Origin: Solanum dulcamara
Lineage: Eukaryota > Streptophyta > Magnoliopsida > Solanales > Solanaceae
Length of the DNA stretch: 64,000 bases
NCBI RefSeq assembly: GCF_947179165.1
Contig: NC_077242.1
Span: forward strand, 51,655,097-51,719,096
Reading direction: 5' to 3'
Shown: piece by piece, positions 58,527 to 64,000 of the stretch
Position numbering within the stretch: the first letter of the stretch is position 1
Layout: each line of letters opens with the position of its first letter
Translations under genes and position numbers: made by a program
Notes under the pieces: generated by a model
Seen by the model: the letters and a program-made list of their open reading frames with translations, nothing else
What the model was told of the DNA's origin: nothing
Database searches by the model: none

Positions 58527-60736
58527 TCCTAGATGTAAGTATTATGTAGATAAAACTGGGTTATTCCATTCTTGAAGCTCTGAGTATGAGTTAAGAATCT
58601 TGTTCACTTCCTACTATTTAGAACTCCTATAACAAGTTGAGTCGTTAACTTTCAAGTCTTCCATGTGATGAAAAGTAGTAAATGTAAAACTTGTACTTTC
58701 CCACTTCTAGAAAGGCTGGACTATAAGTAATATAGGACATAGATTTGGAGGTAACTCCATTTATAAGTTTTGGGTGTAACTCGTGACTTGTAGTCACTTC
58801 TGAACATTAAGGGTCTAAAAGTAGTTAAACTACTATTCTCGAGCCTTCTATATAGTAAATTGTAAGTGGAGGTAATAGCTCCTCTTCCAAAAGGCTCTAC
58901 AGTTATAATGGTCTCTGATTGCATAAGTTGTGTCTTTGTTTGCTTGAGCTATGTGGTATTGTCTTGATTCATGTCTGTGATTCCTGAGGCCCCAATTGAT
59001 GTAATCCCTAATGACATCTAAAGGGCACTTCGGATAATTACTTTTCTGGTCTTCAGGTGACGGTTCACTTGACTTTCTCATTGAGTCTCAGAGGGTGACT
59101 TAGTTGCATATAGTTTCTCACTACTCTACTCATGCGTGCTGTAACCCTTCTTTCTCCGCATCCCACGATATGCCAGATATTATATCGGGCGCAACTTTAT
59201 TACTTGTTTTACCGAGTCTCGGGCCGAGTACGTATAGTTCTATGTATGAGGAGATAATTCCGTACGTGAGGCACAGTAATATGTTATGAAGATATAATTA
59301 TTCATCAAGTTCTGGGCCAGCTGTAATATGATGGTATGTGTTATAATATGTTGGTACGTGTGTGATGGTATTTATGGTGAAATAAGGAAGGAATACCGAG
59401 TCCTCCCCAGCGGGCTAGGTAAGGTATGTATATATGATGATGGTACACTATAGACGTAACCGCTCCCTTTACCGAGTCCTTCAATAAAGGGCCGGATACC
59501 TTATGTAGGCATGCATGTGAAAATATAGTGATACAATTATGACCCCGAGCCTTATAATGGACCAGATGAAATATGATGACATATACGACAAGATTATACC
59601 GTATACGATGATATAAGGCCATATACGATGACATGATGAATTAATATATATGATGAAAAGAGATGATGACATGATGATATAATGGTATGTTGTTATGATG
59701 AAATGATTATGACACCGAGTCCACTAGAGGGCCGGGTACAGTGTATGATAATGTTTATAACTACATGTCTTAAGATGCAGGCACGGTGATTGTTAACTAT
59801 CATACTTGTTTCCTGCATCCCTATGTCAGTTGTTATCTCAGTTATGTTATTTTTATGCTTTATATACTCAGTACATATATATCGTATTGACCCCCCATTC
59901 TTCGGGGGGGGGGGGGGGCTGCATTTTATGCCCGCAGGTACAAATGTTCATTTTAGAGATCTGCCAGCTTAAGGTTTCCACTTAGCGATGTTGGAAGTGC
60001 TCCACTGTTGTGGATCCTAACTTTTGATACTGGTCAATTAGTATATATGCTTGTTTATTCAGGGGTACAGCAAGGGCCCTGTTTTGCCATATAATATAGT
60101 TAATACTCTTAGAGGTTTGTAGACACATTTATGTGGGTTTGTTGTAAGTTTGCCTTAATTTTGTCTATATGACGTGTAGTAAGTGTTGTTATGTTATGGA
60201 AGCCTTGTCGGCTTGCGTACCCATTTATATTATGCTACAAATGAAAGAGGCTACGTGTGTAAGAAGATGTTATGACCCATTGGGGTTCTTATGTATAGTT
60301 ATTATATGTGATAGGTATGTATACGGGAGTCCAGGTTGGACCCCGGTCGCGTCCTATGGGGTTCGTTCGTGAAATATTTAGGTCCACAAAACTGACCATC
60401 ACAGAGCACACCACAGTCCGTGAAGATCTACACAGTCCGTGGTGGTCGATCATGGTCTTTTCCTTGGAAAGTTTTCTGAGGGAATCTGGGGAGGGGTCAC
60501 CACGAAGGGTACTATGGTCCATGGTGTTCTCCATATCCCTTGGTCCCTTATCTTAGTCCCTTCACTGTAGGTCTGGGTTTCTGAACCACCACCATGGTGG
60601 CTTACGATGAGGCATGGTGCTGACCACCACTCGTGATGGCCTTCGTGGTCATCACCTGGTTCCAGTTTTGTACATTTTTATGGGATTTCATCCTTTGTTC
60701 CTTTCTTTAGGACTTTTCAACTTCCGATGTCTTATA

Positions 60737-61800
60737 TTATCTTCCCCTTTAGAGCATTTATCCTCGAATGAGATATAACTAGCATAGAGGGACATGGAAT
60801 AGGTACTAGCAACCCAATAAGAAATATAATGACACTCTGAAATTTATAGAATAAGAGATCTTAAACTTAGCATAAAACATGACATTAAAAATTTCAACTT
60901 CATGAACATGCATGTATATGAAGACCTAGGAAATTTGGAAACGTAGAGGTCTTAAACAAATCATGAATAGCTTAGTAACTTAGGCTTGAGTAGAATGAAC
61001 GAGATAAGGGTAACACTTTATCATATCTGCTTCCACTTCCCATATAATGCTTTCAGCTTGTTGGTTTCTCCAAAGGACTTTGGTGGATGCAACTTCTTTG
61101 TTCCCCAATCTCTTAATGTGTCAGTCCAAAATTTCAATCAGGATCTCTTCAGAGGTCAAGTTTTCTTCAACATTCACTACTTCCAATGGGACTATGAATC
61201 TAGTATGACCCACACATTTCCTTAACATAGACACATGAAATACCAGATGAACCATGGCCATTTTCGAAGGCAACTCCAACTCATAAGAAACCTTTCCAAA
61301 TGGCCATTTTCGAAGGCAACTCCAACTCATAAGAAACCTTTCCAACACATCTCAAGATTCTATAAGGCCCTACATACCTAGGGCTCAATTTCCCTTTCTT
61401 ACAAAACCGAACTACACCCTTCATGGGTGAAACCTTCAAGTATACCCAATCATCCACATTGAACTCAAGATCTTTTCTCCTTGTATCAGAATAGGACTTT
61501 TGGTGACTTTGAGCCGTCTTCAACCTTTCCCTAATGACTCTCATCTTTTCCAAAGAATCAAGCACCAAATCAGGACCCAACAAGGTCATATCACATACTT
61601 CGAACCAACCAACTGGAGATCTACATCGTGTCCCATACAAAGCCCCAAATGGCGCCATCTCAATGCTTGAGTGCTGGCTAATGTTGTAGGCGAACTTGAT
61701 GAGCGGTAGATAATCATCCCAACTCCCTTTGAACTCTAACACACAAGCCCTTAACATATCCTCTAGTGTTTGAATTGTCCATTTCACTTGCCCATTGGTT
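60737..61800 (-). pseudogene. G4 pol: integrase C-terminus and chromodomain-type tail
   Basis: Frame 61281-61787 has TIQTLEDMLRACVLEFKGSW, SIEMAPFGALYGTRCRSPVG and VGPYRILRCVGKVSYELELP. A 46-bp tandem duplication (61258-61349) then shifts the frame, and the chromodomain-type tail continues in frame 61121-61348 (VHLVFHVSMLRKCVGHTRFI, LTSEEILIEILD), with the pol end near 61000. The coding region is inactivated here and further upstream. Confidence 0.85.
61258..61349. repeat. 46-bp tandem duplication in G4 pol
   Basis: The unit starting CCATTTTCGAAGGCAACTCC occurs at 61258 and again at 61304, with copies essentially identical over the duplicated part. Because 46 is not a multiple of three, it causes a frameshift between the integrase C-terminus and the chromodomain-type tail. 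Confidence 0.92.
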
Positions 61801-62560
61801 TGCGAATTGAATGCGGTACATAGCTCACCTTGGTACCAAGTCCCCTTTTGAAATGATCTCTAAAAATGAGAAGTGAATTGGGTACCATGATCCAAAATAA
61901 TCGACAGAGGCACACAATGCAACCTCACCAATTACCAAATATACAATTTAGATAATCCTCAGCACAATTAGATATCATCACCGGTAGGAAGTGAGATAAC
62001 GTTTCCTTCCTATCAAGAATCATCAAAATCAAATCATGATGATTATGAGTATGAGGAAAGCCCACTACAAGTCCATGTTCATGTTCACATATTCCTACTT
62101 CCAAGTAGGGATTTAAATATCTTGTGCTATTCCACCCGACCTTTGATGTTTGGCCTTAACTTGTCAGCAATTCATACATTTAGCCACGAACTTTGCTATA
62201 TCATTTTTATGCCACCCCACCAATAAAGCTTCTTTGAGTCTCGGTACATTTTTGTCGAATTGGGATGAATAGAGTATGAAGAATTGTGAGCCCCTTCAAG
62301 ATCAAACCCCTTAGGCCATCCACATCTAGAACACATAACCGACCTTGGTAGTGAAGTACCCCATCTCCCCCTTGTAAAAAGAGTTGTACTTTCTTCTCTT
62401 TCACCAACTTCTTTAACTTCACTAATGTCGGATGAAGGTCTTGTTTTGACTTAACATCCACCATAAAATGATTCAGACTCATTATGAACAAGCATGCCAC
62501 TATCATCGGAACAACTCAACTTCACCCCTAATCTAGCCAATCAATGAACATCCTTTACTA
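61801..62560 (-). pseudogene. G4 integrase core and zinc-binding region (broken)
   Basis: Frame 62207-62506 covers the linker and N-terminal integrase (LVKEKKVQLFLQGGDGVLHY, QGRLCVLDVDGLRGLI). The zinc domain and catalytic core between 61801 and 62206 are recognisable only in fragments over several frames, by comparison with 38134-38661 in G2. Confidence 0.75.
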
Positions 62561-62599
62561 ACTCTCTCTTCCCTTCATCAACATAGGCCAGACTCCCCA

Positions 62600-62948
62600 T
62601 AGACACTCTACTAAGTGTATCGGCAACCATATTCGCTTTACCCGATTGATAATGCAAACTTATGTTATAGTACTTGAAGAGTTCAATCTATCTCCTTTGT
62701 ATTAGATTGAGGTCCTTTAGAGTGAACACATATTAGAGACTCTTATGGTCGATGAACACATCCATATGTACCCCATAGAGATAATGCCTCCAAATTATTA
62801 GAGAAAATACAACGCTCGCTAACTCAAGATCATGGGTAGGGTAGTTACGCTCATCCACTTTCAATTGTCTAGAGGCATAGGCTATAACCTTTTCATTTTG
62901 CATCAAGACAAAACCCAAACAATTCTTTGAAACATCACAATACATCAC
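62600..62948 (-). pseudogene. G4 RNase H (broken)
   Basis: Frame 62733-62948 contains [36 protein letters not shown] and [17 protein letters not shown], the N-terminal part of gypsy RNase H with its first catalytic Asp. The C-terminal part (about 62560-62730) is frameshifted. Confidence 0.8.
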
Positions 62949-62956
62949 AAACCCCT

Positions 62957-64000
62957 CTAAGTCTTCGATAGAGTGAAAATAAAAGTAAAGGTAAGTCGAT
63001 CTTTCAAAGTTTGGATTCTCATTTCACACTCATCCGTCCATAGGAACTTTGCCTTTTTTTGAGTCAACTTCATCATAGGAGATGAGATAGAAGAGAACCC
63101 TTCAATGCAACTTCTATAATAATTGGATCGACCCAAAAATGTCCTAATGTCCGAAGGAGACAATGGTCTAGGCCAATTCTTGACCGCCTCCATTATCTTA
63201 GGATCAATCTTGATGGACACTATGTGACTAATAAATGCCACCTCTTTCAACCAAAATTCACACTTACTAAATTTTGCAAACAATTTCCTATCTCTCAAGG
63301 TTTGAAGAACAATTCTCAAATGGTCCTTATCCTCTTCCTCACCCCAAGAGTAAATCAAAATGTCATCAATGAAGACTAACACAAAAATATCAAGGTAGGG
63401 TTTAAACACCCTATTCATTAGGTCCATAAACACCACCGACACATTCATCAATCTAAATGACATTACTAAAAGCTCTAAGTGACAATACCTTGTTTGAAAT
63501 GCCATCTTGGGATTTTCACATTTCCTCACCCTTAATTGATAATTGCCAGACCGAAGATCGATCTTGGAGAAATGAATTTCCCCTTGCAATTGATCAAAGA
63601 AATCATCTATCTTAGGGATTGGGTACTTGTTCTTAATAGTCACCTTGTTCAATTGACGGTAATCTATGCACATCTGAAGTGACCCATCCTTCTTCCTTAC
63701 AAATAACATGAGAGCACTCTATGGTGAAATACTTGGCCTTATGAAACCTTTCTCAATCAAGTCCTTCAATTGTTCTTTTAAATCCTTTAATTCACCGGGG
63801 CTATTTGATAGGGAGGAATAAACATAGGTTAGGTATCAGGAAGAATATCGATACAAAAATCAACTTCCCTTTTGGGAGGGACACCGGAAAGGTCATCAAA
63901 AAAGATATCGGAAAACTCATTGACCATGGAAACCAACTCAAGAGAGGGACTTTTGGAGTTGACATCCCTAACCCTCACAATATGGTAAATACTATCCTTA
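62957..64000 (-). pseudogene. G4 reverse transcriptase, running off the right edge
   Basis: Frame 62957-63709 (250 codons) is the longest retroelement frame here: [44 protein letters not shown] (catalytic FxDD) and a thumb/connection region [21 protein letters not shown] stop lies just upstream at about 63720. The RT N-terminus and the link to protease (63720-64000) are in other frames. Gag and the G4 5' LTR should follow beyond 64000. Confidence 0.85.

Larger units (their letters stand above)
50369..60376 (+). mobile_element. F element: two forward S-family LTR pieces, rearranged
   Basis: Left piece 50369-53303 begins TGTTATGCCCCATAC and runs to GATCTGCCAG. Right piece 58527-60376 begins TCCTAGATGTAAGTATTATG, about 1.5 kb into the LTR, and runs to the LTR end (GTTCGTTCGTGAAATA). 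The two overlap in LTR coordinates over about 1.4 kb (51870-53303 versus 58527-59965) and are clearly separate copies. The simplest reading is the 5' and 3' LTRs of one element whose internal region and part of each LTR were lost together with part of R. The left piece has a TATA-like GATATATATGC (50873), a donor-like CAAGGTAATC (50983) and AAGGTAAGG (51150). Confidence 0.7.
48592..60736 (-). mobile_element. G4 element: 3' LTR (reverse), split by F/R
   Basis: Starts TGTCATGACCCAAGCCTAGG inside G2 gag and is interrupted at 50368 by the S-family F element. It resumes about 60377 (TTTAGGTCCACAAAACTGACC) and ends TGTCTTATA at 60736, before the reversed PPT (TTATCTTCCCCTTTAGAGC). The G4 share of this span is about 2.1 kb. 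Both halves next to the interruption share ACCACAGTC/TGGTC-rich sequence like that at 36480-36950 in the G2 LTR. Confidence 0.75.

Overview
This is plant nuclear DNA, most likely from a Solanaceae species. It has a spliced gene with GT-AG introns, a plant-type DYW pentatricopeptide repeat gene, a retroposon with the (TTG)n tail typical of Solanaceae SINEs, and several layers of Ty3/gypsy and Ty1/copia LTR retrotransposons. The species is inferred from repeat style and cannot be fixed from the sequence alone. The window is AT-rich and almost entirely transposable elements. Only one gene looks intact.

Layout. (1) 1-5690: 3' end of a Tat/Ogre-like Ty3/gypsy element. A non-coding 3' region with two large tandem-repeat arrays leads into an LTR, and a SINE-like retroposon with a 15-bp target-site duplication (TSD) sits in that LTR. 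(2) 5691-15260: an unclassified LTR-like stretch, then debris resembling a CACTA (En/Spm) transposon, into which a degenerate Tork-type copia element and a second copia LTR have landed. (3) 15402-20070: a decayed seven-exon mitochondrial carrier gene (CoA-carrier type) with three frame-breaking lesions. Its last intron holds a 1380-bp hAT-like element with a perfect 8-bp TSD. (4) 20868-22268 (minus): an intact single-exon DYW-type PPR gene, the only convincing functional gene. (5) 22683-64000: a stack of nested Ty3/gypsy elements.

The nest can be read from LTR ends, PPT and PBS sites, TSDs and interrupted reading frames. I call two LTR families G (about 2.1-2.8 kb) and S (about 3-3.7 kb). G1 (22683 onward, minus) carries an S-family solo LTR (23543-27268, TSD GGTCG) in its 3' LTR. 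G2 (31505 onward) interrupts G1's 5' LTR. G2 carries a second solo LTR (33361-36314, TSD AAGAC), a gag-only element G3 (40866-47717) inside its gag, and G4 (48592 onward), also inside its gag. G4's 3' LTR is interrupted by S-family element F (50369-60376, plus). F is in turn invaded by S-family element R (53303-58526, minus). That gives G1 > G2 > G4 > F > R, five levels deep. G4's pol runs off the right edge.

No operon-like or defence-like system is present. The most unusual items are a 5S rRNA-derived segment fused to the end of the R element's pol remnant, conserved splice-donor-like motifs and G/C hairpins in S-family LTRs, 20/40-bp arrays inside those LTRs, and the satellite-like arrays in the Tat 3' region. 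All retroelement reading frames seen are broken.
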